64,000 nt of DNA from the NCBI GenBank assembly GCA_024691425.1, contig JAILNQ010000023.1, positions 1 through 64,000 on the forward strand, in the 5' to 3' direction. The position numbers and the translations under genes are program-made. This document shows positions 43,568 to 52,438 of the stretch, piece by piece. The notes beneath the pieces were generated by a model. It was not told the origin of the DNA and ran no database searches. It worked only from the letters and a program-made list of their open reading frames with translations. Numbering within the stretch: the stretch's first letter is position 1; the number at the start of each line of letters is the position of its first letter. The DNA is from Lachnospiraceae bacterium. Its GTDB lineage: Bacteria; Bacillota; Clostridia; Lachnospirales; Lachnospiraceae.

Positions 43568-44860
43568 CGCTGCGGCTTCTGTCTCGGCCTGCTCATAGCG
43601 TCTTAAAACAGCTCCGATCATCTCCGACAGTGCTTCAATCGAACCTTTGATTCTTGCTAGTTTCTCACACGCCGCAAAAAGCGCACGTTCAGCGCAGAGT
43701 TTTGAGCTTATCGTATAAGCAAGATCCCCTCTTATAGCATCAACCGACCTGATGGTCTTTTCTATTACAGGTATCTGCTCGTCAAGGCAGCGTATTACCT
43801 GCATGCATGCAGCCGTGTCAACGTATACGCTTTTTGCCGGAAGAGATGCCGGAGCTATCATCTCCGGTTCTGTAATCTTAGAAACAAGTCCTGCGGCGAT
43901 TATTCCCATGGCCGGAGCAACGCTGGTGTTAACGATATCTTCTCCGCCTGATGTAAGAGCCAGCGAGACAGCCGTCCCGGCTGCATTGCTCATTATCTGT
44001 TTATCGCCATCCCCGAGAGGGGCGAGCATTCCAGTGATCACCTGCGTGATCCTTCCGAGCTCCTTTGATACGATACCCTGCGCTCTTTCGCTTGAAAAAT
44101 CACCGTTTTCATCAAACGTATTTTCAGTAAGAAGTGTTACCGGGGAATGCGCGCTTGCAGCCGAGCTTTCATTTTCGACATATATGCACGTTCCGGCTAT
44201 GGCAGTAAGAAGGATGTTCACGAAATCATTGTAAGCGCTTATGGACTTGATCTTCGGAGCCGCCGCTTTTATAGCGTCCGAATATTCCTGCAGAAAATCG
44301 TCCCCGAAGCCCTGGCCGTCATATGATACGCACCGGCCGATCTTCTCCGTTTCCTTTACCGTAACGTACTGAGCGAGATTCCCGCCCTTCGAATGGCCTG
44401 TTACGGTAATATCCGTATAGATGCCGCAGTCATTCTTTATGAAATCATCCGCGATCTTCTGTATTTTCGTATCTTCGTTGAATGCCCCTTCAAAGTTATC
44501 GCGCCACGCATTCTGTGTACCTCCCGTCCCCCTGAAGACGACTACTGGATTTTTATCTTTAGCATCTGTATAGCAGAGCGCTCTCACATCGTTTTCATCA
44601 AGTTTTCTCGAAACTGAAAGTGTCCCGAAATCAGGATTTTCTTCTATCCTTTCATCGATCCTCTCAAAGACGGTCCTGACATCCGAAAGCCCCATCCCGC
44701 CAGACGCTGCGGCGGGATATACGCTCTCTTCCGTAAAATTCCCGTCGGCATCCCTGAACTGTCCGATGATCTCGGCTATCGGACGCTCTGAAAGGCACGC
44801 AGGTATATACACAAAATTCGATAATAAAAGAAGTTCCTCTTCAGTATAATTTCCGCTCAT
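43553..44860 (-). CDS. Mbeg1-like alpha/beta hydrolase, possible type VII substrate
   Basis: A 435-residue protein. Residues about 15-240 form a DUF2974/Mbeg1-like lipase domain: VVFRGTGGTQNAWRDNF and the nucleophile elbow VTGHSKGGNLAQ, with later Asp and His candidates. The C-terminal 100 residues (about 335-435) are a helical bundle without a signal peptide, resembling a WXG/LXG-type export domain, though no clear WxG is present. As last gene of the type VII operon (overlapping the vWA gene by 4 bases) it is a plausible secreted effector. No immunity gene is evident. Confidence 0.82.
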   Translation of the reverse strand: MSGNYTEEELLLLSNFVYIPACLSERPIAEIIGQFRDADGNFTEESVYPAAASGGMGLSDVRTVFERIDERIEENPDFGTLSVSRKLDENDVRALCYTDAKDKNPVVVFRGTGGTQNAWRDNFEGAFNEDTKIQKIADDFIKNDCGIYTDITVTGHSKGGNLAQYVTVKETEKIGRCVSYDGQGFGDDFLQEYSDAIKAAAPKIKSISAYNDFVNILLTAIAGTCIYVENESSAASAHSPVTLLTENTFDENGDFSSERAQGIVSKELGRITQVITGMLAPLGDGDKQIMSNAAGTAVSLALTSGGEDIVNTSVAPAMGIIAAGLVSKITEPEMIAPASLPAKSVYVDTAACMQVIRCLDEQIPVIEKTIRSVDAIRGDLAYTISSKLCAERALFAACEKLARIKGSIEALSEMIGAVLRRYEQAETEAAALMTF

Positions 44861-46122
44861 TCAAGCACCACCGCGTATGTTCTCGCTCCGATCGTGAGCT
44901 CGTCACCGTTCTTTAGCTTTTCTCTTGATACCTTCACACCGTTCACCCTTGTGCCGTTTGCCGAAGCAAGATCCCGGACGTATATGCTTCCGTCACTTTC
45001 ATACAGCTCACAGTGCCGCTTCGACAGCGCATCATCTCCGGTTATCATCACATCGCAGTCACCCCGCCCTACGCTCATCGGGGCAGTCAGACACACACGG
45101 TAGCTTCTTCCCGATCCGCTATTATCCGTCAGCGTCAGCATCCTGCAGCTTCCGGAAAGAAGCCTTGTTGCGCCATCATCCGGAGCATTGAGCGCCTCCG
45201 TGTCTGCTCCGGAGAGCTCATAGTCATCAAAGTACTCTTCGTATTCAGGAACCTGCCTGACGGTATGCCCGGCCCGCTTTCTCTTCATGATAAGAAAACC
45301 GCCGAGAACACCCGCAAGCAGACCTGCAAGGATCAGCGCGGCGGACAGGATGAGTGCTCCGGTACCTGCAAAGAATCCCTGATCCTGGCTGTATTCATAG
45401 ACTACGCCGTCTTCAGGAAAACCCTCCACCCCGTATTCTTCGGCTTCCACATCCTCCGTATACTCATCTTCCGTATCTTCTCCTTCATAATCCTCTCCTT
45501 CGAAGTACTCCTCGGAAAAATCCTCACTTTCCTCGTACTGCCCCCAATGGCCGATGGCATATTCATCCATCGCGGAAAAGATCATCTCCGTCAGCTGCCT
45601 GTCAACCTCTGCGTCTGAGCCCTCAAACTCTGAAGAGAACAACCGTCCGCCTGAGGTAACCGCTATAGCCGACAGCTGCTTTCTCGCCTCCGCGTTATTA
45701 TCCTGTTCGAGCATTACAATGTACACAGGATATCCGCTGTTTTCGAGCAGATAATACATCTCCTCTTTTTCGTGGCCAAGAGCACCTCCTTCAAGACCGT
45801 CGGTAAACACCACGATGTCCCGGCAGGCAAAGTCAGAGTTCTTCCATCTTCCCACGACTTCAGAAAGAGTATCCGTAAGATTTGAGTCCTTCGGCGAAAA
45901 TTCGATACCGTCGGCCGCGCAGACAAGATCGTTAACATCGCCGGAAAAAACCTCATCCGATGAAACATCATGCTCATAAGTGCAAAGGCAGAAAGTCCTG
46001 TTCTCCGGCATATGGTAGAAAATGTATTTCAGCGTTGCTTTTACGATCTTCTGATTGACAGGACTTTCAGTCGCGTCATTGTCAACGAGCACAAGAGTCT
46101 GTCCGCACACATGCATGCTCAA
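44857..46122 (-). CDS. vWA – transmembrane – FHA protein of the type VII locus
   Basis: A 421-residue membrane protein. N-terminal vWA-like domain (about 8-195, with LVDNDAT in the metal-site position and VVFTDGLEGG), an acidic Glu/Tyr-rich linker, one membrane helix (about 258-280), and a C-terminal FHA domain (about 335-418: SVGRGDCDVMI, SKRHCELY, SANGTRVNG). FHA binds phosphothreonine, so the protein may scaffold the secretion complex. The start is TTG overlapping the preceding stop (GGGGG 7 bases upstream), or ATG at 46116. Confidence 0.85.
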   Translation of the reverse strand: MSMHVCGQTLVLVDNDATESPVNQKIVKATLKYIFYHMPENRTFCLCTYEHDVSSDEVFSGDVNDLVCAADGIEFSPKDSNLTDTLSEVVGRWKNSDFACRDIVVFTDGLEGGALGHEKEEMYYLLENSGYPVYIVMLEQDNNAEARKQLSAIAVTSGGRLFSSEFEGSDAEVDRQLTEMIFSAMDEYAIGHWGQYEESEDFSEEYFEGEDYEGEDTEDEYTEDVEAEEYGVEGFPEDGVVYEYSQDQGFFAGTGALILSAALILAGLLAGVLGGFLIMKRKRAGHTVRQVPEYEEYFDDYELSGADTEALNAPDDGATRLLSGSCRMLTLTDNSGSGRSYRVCLTAPMSVGRGDCDVMITGDDALSKRHCELYESDGSIYVRDLASANGTRVNGVKVSREKLKNGDELTIGARTYAVVLE

Positions 46123-46436
46123 ATCACTGCCCCCGTTTCAAGACTTCCGGCAAGGTTTCCGCTCTCACTTTCTGCCTGCCTGTATTCATTGGCCATTTCG
46201 GTGAGATTATCCGCATGCTTCCTTATCATCGCATAGAGCTTGTTCATATCAGCCGAAAGCGACGAGAACCTGTTAGCAAACCCTGTAGCCGCCTCGCCCT
46301 GCCAGACCGGCTTGAATCCGTCAACTATAGAAATCATCTCTTCAGTAATGCTCCTTATGCTCGCTTCGGTGTTCTGAAATTCACCGGCAGCTTCGATGAG
46401 CTTCTCAGGCGTAACCTTAAGCATTTTTTCCATCAC
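46119..46436 (-). CDS. WXG100 protein (EsxA-like)
   Basis: A 105-residue helical-hairpin protein with Trp-x-Gly in VWQGEAATGF and the secretion signal YRQAE (YxxxE) near the end of helix 2. Such proteins are exported as dimers by EssC. GTG start overlapping the stop of the previous WXG gene (GTGA), with ATG one codon later. Confidence 0.92.
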   Translation of the reverse strand: MMEKMLKVTPEKLIEAAGEFQNTEASIRSITEEMISIVDGFKPVWQGEAATGFANRFSSLSADMNKLYAMIRKHADNLTEMANEYRQAESESGNLAGSLETGAVI

Positions 46437-46720
46437 ACAACCCTCCCTGCATTTCTCTGCTCAGCCATATCATATCTGTCCGCTATGTATCCGATGACGC
46501 TTATGTACCTTGTCATGACCTCCGCAAATGCATCCATCTGACCGGCATTTCGCATGAATTCTGCATGAAAGCTGTCATTCGCGGCGCCTTCCCACATAGA
46601 TCTGAGCGACAGTTCCTTTGCGCATAGCGACTCCTTCTCCTGCCTGAACCTATGGATCAGTGCAGCAAGTTCATCTTTTTTTCCTCTCAGCTGACTGCTG
46701 TCCACTTGATAAAATGACAT
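46433..46720 (-). CDS. WXG100 protein (EsxA-like)
   Basis: A 95-residue helical hairpin with WxG in MWEGAANDSFH and the C-terminal YDMAE matching YxxxD/E. AAGGAGAAGG precedes ATG. It may pair with the following WXG100 protein, with which it is translationally coupled. Confidence 0.92.
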   Translation of the reverse strand: MSFYQVDSSQLRGKKDELAALIHRFRQEKESLCAKELSLRSMWEGAANDSFHAEFMRNAGQMDAFAEVMTRYISVIGYIADRYDMAEQRNAGRVV

Positions 46721-46767
46721 TTGTTATCCTTCTCCTTTCTTGTTTACATAACTACCGACTTGCTCGG

Positions 46768-47073
46768 TCAAAAACAGATGTCTGCCGCAGCTTTTTCTGC
46801 CCTGTACACTATATCTGCCGTCGATCTGATATTTCGGGCTATTCGCATGAGATCGTCTGCAGTCCTGTATATTTCGGCGGTTGTACTCCTGCTGGCCAGC
46901 TCCATTGACCGGGCTGCATCACCTCTCCAGCTGTTCATCAGAACAAGGAGCGCAGCCTCCACTCCGCTGTTCGCTGCCCTGCTGAGATCATCAGCCAGAT
47001 GTTCGAGTTCCTGAGCCTGATTTATGGCTCTTGAAAAATCCATTTCGATTTCCTTTTTGCTCTTACCTGTCAT
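46768..47073 (-). CDS. WXG100-like protein
   Basis: A 101-residue helical protein with WRG in LMNSWRGDAARSM between two helices. The C-terminus lacks a clear YxxxD/E (RSTADIVYRAEKAAA has Y followed by E at +3), so it could be a partner chain. ATG at 47073 overlaps the preceding stop (ATGA) with GGAGAG; an internal ATG at 47043 also has a ribosome-like site. Confidence 0.82.
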   Translation of the reverse strand: MTGKSKKEIEMDFSRAINQAQELEHLADDLSRAANSGVEAALLVLMNSWRGDAARSMELASRSTTAEIYRTADDLMRIARNIRSTADIVYRAEKAAADICF

Positions 47074-47360
47074 ATTCTCTCTCCTATCATCTTCAAAACC
47101 TCCTTTTCGTTCTGCACATAGATGTCAAAAGCTTTCCGGAGTGCTTTTGCTGCTTCACCTATCCTGGCCGTAAGTATCCCGGCCCTTACCATGTCATCGC
47201 CTATCAGCGACATGAATGCGCTGTTAGCGTCCCCGTCCCAGAATATATCGAGACATGCCGTATATTCGGCGATCTTGGAGATCTCCTCATGGAGTCTTGC
47301 GTAATCCTCCATAAGTTTTACGAGCTTTTCACTCATCATCGCATAGTCAATGCTCATCAT
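47070..47360 (-). CDS. WXG100-like protein
   Basis: A 96-residue helical protein with WDG in DIFWDGDANSAFM. No YxxxD/E. ATG at 47360 overlaps the end of the EsaB gene by 14 bases; a TTG start two codons upstream is possible. Part of the chain of overlapping genes from EsaB on. Confidence 0.82.
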   Translation of the reverse strand: MMSIDYAMMSEKLVKLMEDYARLHEEISKIAEYTACLDIFWDGDANSAFMSLIGDDMVRAGILTARIGEAAKALRKAFDIYVQNEKEVLKMIGERI

Positions 47361-47583
47361 TTTCAATTCCGATGATCACCCCGCTTCCGTCATGGATGCC
47401 TGCTTCAGATAATGTCACATCGTCAGGAACATTATTCCGCCCGTCGATTATAAAAAAGCAGCCGTTATCCAACCCTGAAAAACCTCTCAGAAAACTCTTC
47501 AGTTCACCAACTTTCAGCCGTTTTCTGACCCTTACGCACAGTCTCAATTCCCGTTCGGGAATGATCAATTCAATAGATATCAT
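47347..47583 (-). CDS. Ubiquitin-like type VII secretion protein (EsaB/YukD-like)
   Basis: A 78-residue beta-grasp protein, the size and fold of YukD/EsaB (ISIELIIPERELRLCVRVRK, CFFIIDGRNNVPDDVTLSEAG, HDGSGVIIG). No C-terminal Gly-Gly, so it is not a conjugating ubiquitin. EsaB is a conserved regulatory component of Firmicutes type VII systems. It lies 19 bases after essC. Confidence 0.82.
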   Translation of the reverse strand: MISIELIIPERELRLCVRVRKRLKVGELKSFLRGFSGLDNGCFFIIDGRNNVPDDVTLSEAGIHDGSGVIIGIENDEH

Positions 47584-47602
47584 CCGTTACTAAACCTCTG
47601 TT

Positions 47603-50600
47603 TTACTGAATTTGTGAGTTATCCACATCAAATATCATAGGTACATTTATAGGTCCGTGATATGTTTTTTCATCATATTTGATAACTGTCGCAATTCCTC
47701 TGTTATGTGACTTCTGTATTTCCGAAAACGCTAAGTACGAGAAGTCAAAATTCCTGTTCTCATCAAGACTTCCTCCGAAGCATACGGCATACGGATTTCT
47801 GACTGCTGCCTCGTAGATTTTCCTTCCTGCGAACCGGATGCCGGCATCATTTCCGATCACCGCCGCCACGAGGGGCCGTTTTTTTTCATCACCCGTATGG
47901 AACTTCGGATTCTCAAAATACCCGGCCATCTCCTCTTCCTCCCCGCTGCTTCTTTTTTCCCCGTAAAATCCGTCCAGCAGGTCCTCAAAGCATCCGGAAA
48001 TGACTACATCTGCCCCTTCCCTGCATGCCGATATGAATCCCTCATAAGTAACGGCATTGACGCAGGTCCTGCCGTATCTGGCCGCTACAGCTGATATGAT
48101 AAAAAGAAACGTATGTCTTCCCTTGTATGGCCTGCCTCCGACAAGAAGGCACCGTATGTCCTTCAGAGGAAGATCATATATCCTGCCGCTTATTTCTTCG
48201 TATCCGACGGGAAATCCGGCCAAAGCGCCCCTTTCTTCAATCGAGCGCGTAAGAAGCTCCTCTAGAGACGGTTTTTGCGGTACATGGGGAAAATGCGGCG
48301 CCACAATCCCTGCTGGATTTATGCAAGGACCGTCCTCTTTTACTGCCTGAAACTCGAGCGCCCGGCCTGAGAACAGGCCTACTCCCCTTCCGGGAAAATC
48401 TCCGGCTTCAGGTACATCCCTTGCCGGAGCCTTCAGAAATCCCGCGATTTTATACGCTTCCTCATTCCCGAGGAACAGACCGGTATCAAAAAGCCTTTCC
48501 TCTCTTGCCGGAATGCCTCCGTCCGCCGTAGCTATAACCGTGATCCCTGCGCTTTTCCCCAGCGTAAGTATGCGCAGAATATGCTCGTATGCTTCAGGAC
48601 CGGCTTTCCTTATTCCGATCAGGTCATCGAGCACCAGCACGGCATCAGCCGGACAGTTGCCAAAGCCTTTTCTTCTTGCCGTCAGCTCATCTGAAAGAAA
48701 TAAAGCCATCCGGAGTATATCTTCCGGCTCCTCATCCGTAACGTATCCGCCGCACCAGCTGCATGCGGAAAAGCTCTTCAGCACGCCTCCTCCGAAATCG
48801 ACAACATATACGGCGAAGTTTCCGTTAAGGCGCCGCACCAGCGTGCCGGCAAGCTCGCTTTTACCGCTTCCGCTCCTGCCGGATATGAGTACATGCCCCA
48901 TTTCTTTCGGTTCATACATGGCCAGGCCGTATTTCTGCTCATAAGGGTTGTCATATACAGCAAATGCACGGTCGTCATGCACGTGCGCCGGAAGCGACGG
49001 GAGAAACAGCTTCTCCGGCTTTTTCTTATCCGAACATGCAATGATAGCCTTCATCAAAAGCTCGAACCACGTCGTATTTGCCGAAAACTCGTCCCGTCTT
49101 TCCTGGACGATCTCATTTTCAAGAAGGAAGCTGTCATATATACGCGGTCTTTCACCCGCCGGGGATACGGGACACATCGCATATCCGCTCTGAAACACCG
49201 TGATATCGTTCCCCGGACCCGTCTGAAGACAGGCTCTCCCGCTCTCCTTTATGTCCGCGGCATCGGCTCTTCCTATGATGTCCATCGAATCCGACCTGTC
49301 GACCAGTCTCAGCGCTATCCGAAACCCCGAATTGCTCCTTATCCTGTCATCAACGACCCCTGCCGGTTTCTGAGTCGCCAGTATCAGGTGCATCCCCAGG
49401 CTTCTGCCGATCTGAGAAACACTTATGAGGCAGTCCATGAAATCCGGCTCCTCCTTGCGCAGTTCGGCAAATTCATCTACGATTATCAGCACATGCGGCA
49501 GGGGGAGCTTCACAACCCCGTCATCATAGAGCTTCGTATATCCGTTTATGCTGTTCACCCCGGCTTCAGCGAAAATCCTCTGCCTCCTGACATTCTCGCT
49601 TTTCAGCGCTATCATTGCTCTGCGTGCGTCTGTTCTGGAAAGATTAGATATGTTCCCGATAAGATGCGGCAGTTTTGAAAAGAGATTAGACATTCCCCCG
49701 CCTTTATAGTCGATAAGAAAAAAAGCAAGCTTGTCGGCGGGATACCTTGAAGCGAAAGAAAGGATCATCGTGGTCAGCAGCTCACTTTTGCCGCTTCCCG
49801 TTGTTCCTGCTATCAGTCCGTGCGGCCCTTGTGCTTTTTCATGAAGATCAAGGAAAACCCTTTCCTCGCCGGTCTTCAGGCCTATCGGCGCAGATATTTC
49901 AGATGTTATATCGTTTTTTTCATAGTTTCTCCGGATAAAGCATGATAACGTGCTGATGTATTCCCCGGGAGCCCCTCTGACGCAAAAAAGCATTCCGAGC
50001 GGTACAGATTCAGGCATAAGCCGCGCATCATCCCTTCCGCTCCAAAGACCCGACAGCTGCGCCGCATATGAAAAAGCAAGTTCCGGTACAAGCCTGTCAT
50101 GATCAATATCTTTGTTTGCGCCGTTTACTATGCGGTCAACCCCTGCCGGAAAGCTTTCATCCCTCCTTCTTACAAGAACGGCCGGGTTTTGGGCCAGAGA
50201 CGAGAACGCAAACAGATCATCATCCGTTATGACGACGTTCATTTTATATCCGTCTGGCGCACGTGTATGAGGAAGTACCGATGTCCACATGAAATAACGT
50301 GCCATTTCGGCATCAACACTTACAGTGATTTTCAGGTCAGATGGCGAAAATGACATAGCCAGCTGCATTATGAACGCTGACAGCATCTGCCTGTCATCCT
50401 CACCGCCGATGTAAAAACCCGTGATAGTTCCCGGGGTCAGTTTTTCAAGATACGGACATGCATTGATCGTTTCATATCTGTCCCTTATCCGTCCCGGGAT
50501 GTCCCTCAGTGAATCATCGATACTTGCGAATCTTTCCTTGGGAATAACTATATCGAGAGGGTTCCTTATATTCCCGATCCCTGTCCTTACTCTTATGCTG

Positions 50601-51301
50601 CCTTCCTCATCGGGCAGGCTGTTCCACATAATGCACGGATCGGCGCCGTTTTTTATGTATTCTCCTGTCTCAGGATACAGACGGCACATGTCAGACCTTA
50701 TGCAGTCCACGCGCTCCTTTATCGTCTTTTCGCATTCAGCGATGTAAGACATGTATGTGTTGCGCCTTCTTCTCTCCTCGGCTTTCTGTTTCCTGACCCT
50801 TACGCTTACGTTCAGCGCGGCCCAGACGGCCGCGAAAACCGATGAGAGCACCGCAACAGTTCTTCCCGCCCCGAGAACTATCGGTATGGCCATCGTAAGT
50901 GCGGGACCGGCGGCAAGCATTACCGACGGCTTCTCAGGAACTCTTCTTGGCGGCGGTCCTTCGATCTCTAAAGGCTCCGGCATGGGGAACGGCCCTCTTG
51001 CAGGCAGGGAAACGAAACTTTCCGGAGCCCTTTGACTTTTGCCTGTCCAGACAATGACTCTGTCCCCTATCCTTACGCGGTCGCCTGCTCTTATATGGCA
51101 TTTCTGCCCTTTATTCAGTTGTATGCCTTTAACTTCCGCCCCGTTTCCTCCTAGCACCTCAACCGCCGCCACATCATGAGTTACCGTAATAAAACGAAGG
51201 TGCATTCTGGATATAACGGGATCCGTCAGCAGAAGGTCGCTTCTCGGATCCCTCCCGACAAGGAGAGGCGACCTTTCACCGGAAACGTAAAATACGCCCA
51301 T
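47603..51301 (-). CDS. essC: EssC-type FtsK/SpoIIIE ATPase of type VII secretion
   Basis: A 1232-residue membrane ATPase that drives export. Residues 1-90 are an FHA domain (LLVGRDPRSDLLL, SRMHLRF, GGNGAEVKG), 127-170 hold two membrane helices, 490-740 the first ATPase domain (Walker A GTTGSGKS at 499-506, Walker B HVLIIVDEF at 603-611), 780-1000 the second (GRSGSGKS at 808-815, AVLVLDD), and about 1040-1220 a degenerate third (GGRPYKGRHT in the Walker A place). Length and order match EssC of the Firmicutes type b systems, except for one FHA copy. It is first in the operon, driven by the promoter at 51395. Confidence 0.94.
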   Translation of the reverse strand: MGVFYVSGERSPLLVGRDPRSDLLLTDPVISRMHLRFITVTHDVAAVEVLGGNGAEVKGIQLNKGQKCHIRAGDRVRIGDRVIVWTGKSQRAPESFVSLPARGPFPMPEPLEIEGPPPRRVPEKPSVMLAAGPALTMAIPIVLGAGRTVAVLSSVFAAVWAALNVSVRVRKQKAEERRRRNTYMSYIAECEKTIKERVDCIRSDMCRLYPETGEYIKNGADPCIMWNSLPDEEGSIRVRTGIGNIRNPLDIVIPKERFASIDDSLRDIPGRIRDRYETINACPYLEKLTPGTITGFYIGGEDDRQMLSAFIMQLAMSFSPSDLKITVSVDAEMARYFMWTSVLPHTRAPDGYKMNVVITDDDLFAFSSLAQNPAVLVRRRDESFPAGVDRIVNGANKDIDHDRLVPELAFSYAAQLSGLWSGRDDARLMPESVPLGMLFCVRGAPGEYISTLSCFIRRNYEKNDITSEISAPIGLKTGEERVFLDLHEKAQGPHGLIAGTTGSGKSELLTTMILSFASRYPADKLAFFLIDYKGGGMSNLFSKLPHLIGNISNLSRTDARRAMIALKSENVRRQRIFAEAGVNSINGYTKLYDDGVVKLPLPHVLIIVDEFAELRKEEPDFMDCLISVSQIGRSLGMHLILATQKPAGVVDDRIRSNSGFRIALRLVDRSDSMDIIGRADAADIKESGRACLQTGPGNDITVFQSGYAMCPVSPAGERPRIYDSFLLENEIVQERRDEFSANTTWFELLMKAIIACSDKKKPEKLFLPSLPAHVHDDRAFAVYDNPYEQKYGLAMYEPKEMGHVLISGRSGSGKSELAGTLVRRLNGNFAVYVVDFGGGVLKSFSACSWCGGYVTDEEPEDILRMALFLSDELTARRKGFGNCPADAVLVLDDLIGIRKAGPEAYEHILRILTLGKSAGITVIATADGGIPAREERLFDTGLFLGNEEAYKIAGFLKAPARDVPEAGDFPGRGVGLFSGRALEFQAVKEDGPCINPAGIVAPHFPHVPQKPSLEELLTRSIEERGALAGFPVGYEEISGRIYDLPLKDIRCLLVGGRPYKGRHTFLFIISAVAARYGRTCVNAVTYEGFISACREGADVVISGCFEDLLDGFYGEKRSSGEEEEMAGYFENPKFHTGDEKKRPLVAAVIGNDAGIRFAGRKIYEAAVRNPYAVCFGGSLDENRNFDFSYLAFSEIQKSHNRGIATVIKYDEKTYHGPINVPMIFDVDNSQIQ

Positions 51302-51394
51302 GGTCTGCTCCCGATCAAATAGAATTAATAATGTCTGGAATCATTGCGATGCGTCCAACGCAGATGAGTAAATAGACTTTCGTTTGTATGACGC

Positions 51395-51423
51395 ATAATA
51401 GCACACAAAAAAACAAGGTGCAA
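51395..51423 (-). promoter_or_regulatory. Promoter of the type VII operon
   Basis: Minus-strand TTGCAC (51418-51423), 17 bases with a T7 run, TATTAT (51395-51400), about 95 bases before essC, leaving a moderate leader. Confidence 0.7.
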
Positions 51424-51475
51424 TATCAAATATCACCAAACGCTAAATTGAACTTTCTGTAAATTTTAACAAAAG

Positions 51476-52021
51476 TCAGGCAACTACCGATGCCCGGACC
51501 TCGTCTGATTTTTCTTTTCCGAGAAGAAGTGCGATAAGCTCGCAGGCAAAATCGACTGCAGTGCCTAATCCCCTTGAAGTAGTGATGTTTCCGTCGGTAA
51601 CGGCACTTTTGGTAACAGGTGCTGCTCCATCTAAAAGGTCTTCAAGGCCGGGGTAACACGTAGCCTTCTTTCCTTTCAGGAGCCCTTTCGTGCCGAGTAT
51701 CTTAGCAGGTGCCGCACATATAGCCGCAATACGCCTTCCGGCCGCATTCTGCTTATCGACCATTTCCATGAGTTTTTCACACTCGAGCAGATTCACAGTT
51801 CCGGGCATTCCTCCCGGGAGAACCATGATATCGGCGTTTCCTGTGTCGACATCGCCGAGCGATATATCTGCGGTTACGGGAATTCCCCGTGCTCCAGTGA
51901 CCACTTTCCTGTCTGTATATATTGATACCGTCTGCACCTTCACGCCTGCCCTTCTTAACAGGTCAACTGGTGTAAGCGCCTCGATCTCCTCAAATCCGTC
52001 TGCAAGAAATACGTATACCAT
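51476..52021 (-). CDS. DJ-1/PfpI family protein
   Basis: A 181-residue single-domain protein of the DJ-1/ThiJ group. Nucleophile Cys is in AAICAAPAKILG, Glu in GFEEIEALTPVD, with TSRGLGTAVDFACELI in the C-terminal part. Members are proteases, glyoxalases or deglycases; activity here unknown. ATG at 52021 has GGAGGG 4 bases upstream, giving the family N-terminus MVYVFLADGFEEIEA; the frame to 52093 is not favoured. Confidence 0.9.
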   Translation of the reverse strand: MVYVFLADGFEEIEALTPVDLLRRAGVKVQTVSIYTDRKVVTGARGIPVTADISLGDVDTGNADIMVLPGGMPGTVNLLECEKLMEMVDKQNAAGRRIAAICAAPAKILGTKGLLKGKKATCYPGLEDLLDGAAPVTKSAVTDGNITTSRGLGTAVDFACELIALLLGKEKSDEVRASVVA

Positions 52022-52131
52022 ATGTCCCTCCGATTCTGTGTAAAAGCAAGCCGATCTGGATCCTGCATCCCTTATGCGTTTTAATTCTATCATATCCGCG
52101 TTTTTTTACATAGGATTTTTCGTGAATATTA

Positions 52132-52161
52132 TTGACTTTTGCATATGCAAAAAAGGATAAT
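52132..52161 (+). promoter_or_regulatory. Promoter with internal palindrome before the small two-gene unit
   Basis: TTGACT (52132-52137), 18 bases, GATAAT (52156-52161). The spacer contains the perfect 16-base palindrome TTTTGCATATGCAAAA (52137-52152). Start expected near 52168. Confidence 0.6.
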
Positions 52162-52162
52162 T

Positions 52163-52177
52163 ATCATAAGTTATGAT
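52163..52177 (+). promoter_or_regulatory. 7-1-7 inverted repeat, Fur/PerR-box-like
   Basis: ATCATAA-G-TTATGAT is a perfect 7-1-7 repeat just after the -10, the architecture of Fur-family boxes. It would overlap the transcription start. Its role is inferred from shape and position only. Confidence 0.45.
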
Positions 52178-52201
52178 TCACATTTAAAGGAGCATTAGAA
52201 A

Positions 52202-52429
52202 ATGAACGCACAGACTATGATGCAGCTTATAGGCGCGCTCGGGACATTCCGGAAAGAGCATCCGAAATTCGCTGGATTTCTCGAGCTTATGCTGAAGAGC
52301 GGGATACCTGAGGATTCGATAATCGAAGTCACAGTCATGAAACCGGGCGAAAACCCTGTCACTGCGAATATGAAGGTTCTGCAGTCGGATATTGAGCTCA
52401 TTTCGGCGCTGAAGAACATGAAATCATGA
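52202..52429 (+). CDS. Small conserved-looking protein, unknown function
   Basis: A 75-residue protein with no cysteine or membrane helix: helices around TMMQLIGALGTFRKEHPKF and LELMLKSGI, then a beta-rich stretch (SIIEVTVMKPGENPVTANMKV). AAAGGAG precedes ATG. It is followed 9 bases later by the Fe-S/GNAT gene, so the two form a unit behind the Fur-like repeat. Confidence 0.75.
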   Translation: MNAQTMMQLIGALGTFRKEHPKFAGFLELMLKSGIPEDSIIEVTVMKPGENPVTANMKVLQSDIELISALKNMKS

Positions 52430-52438
52430 GGAAATAAT

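Noticed and set aside
48893..49678. 261-codon plus-strand frame opposite essC
   Set aside because: essC is supported along its full length; the antisense frame has no recognisable domain.
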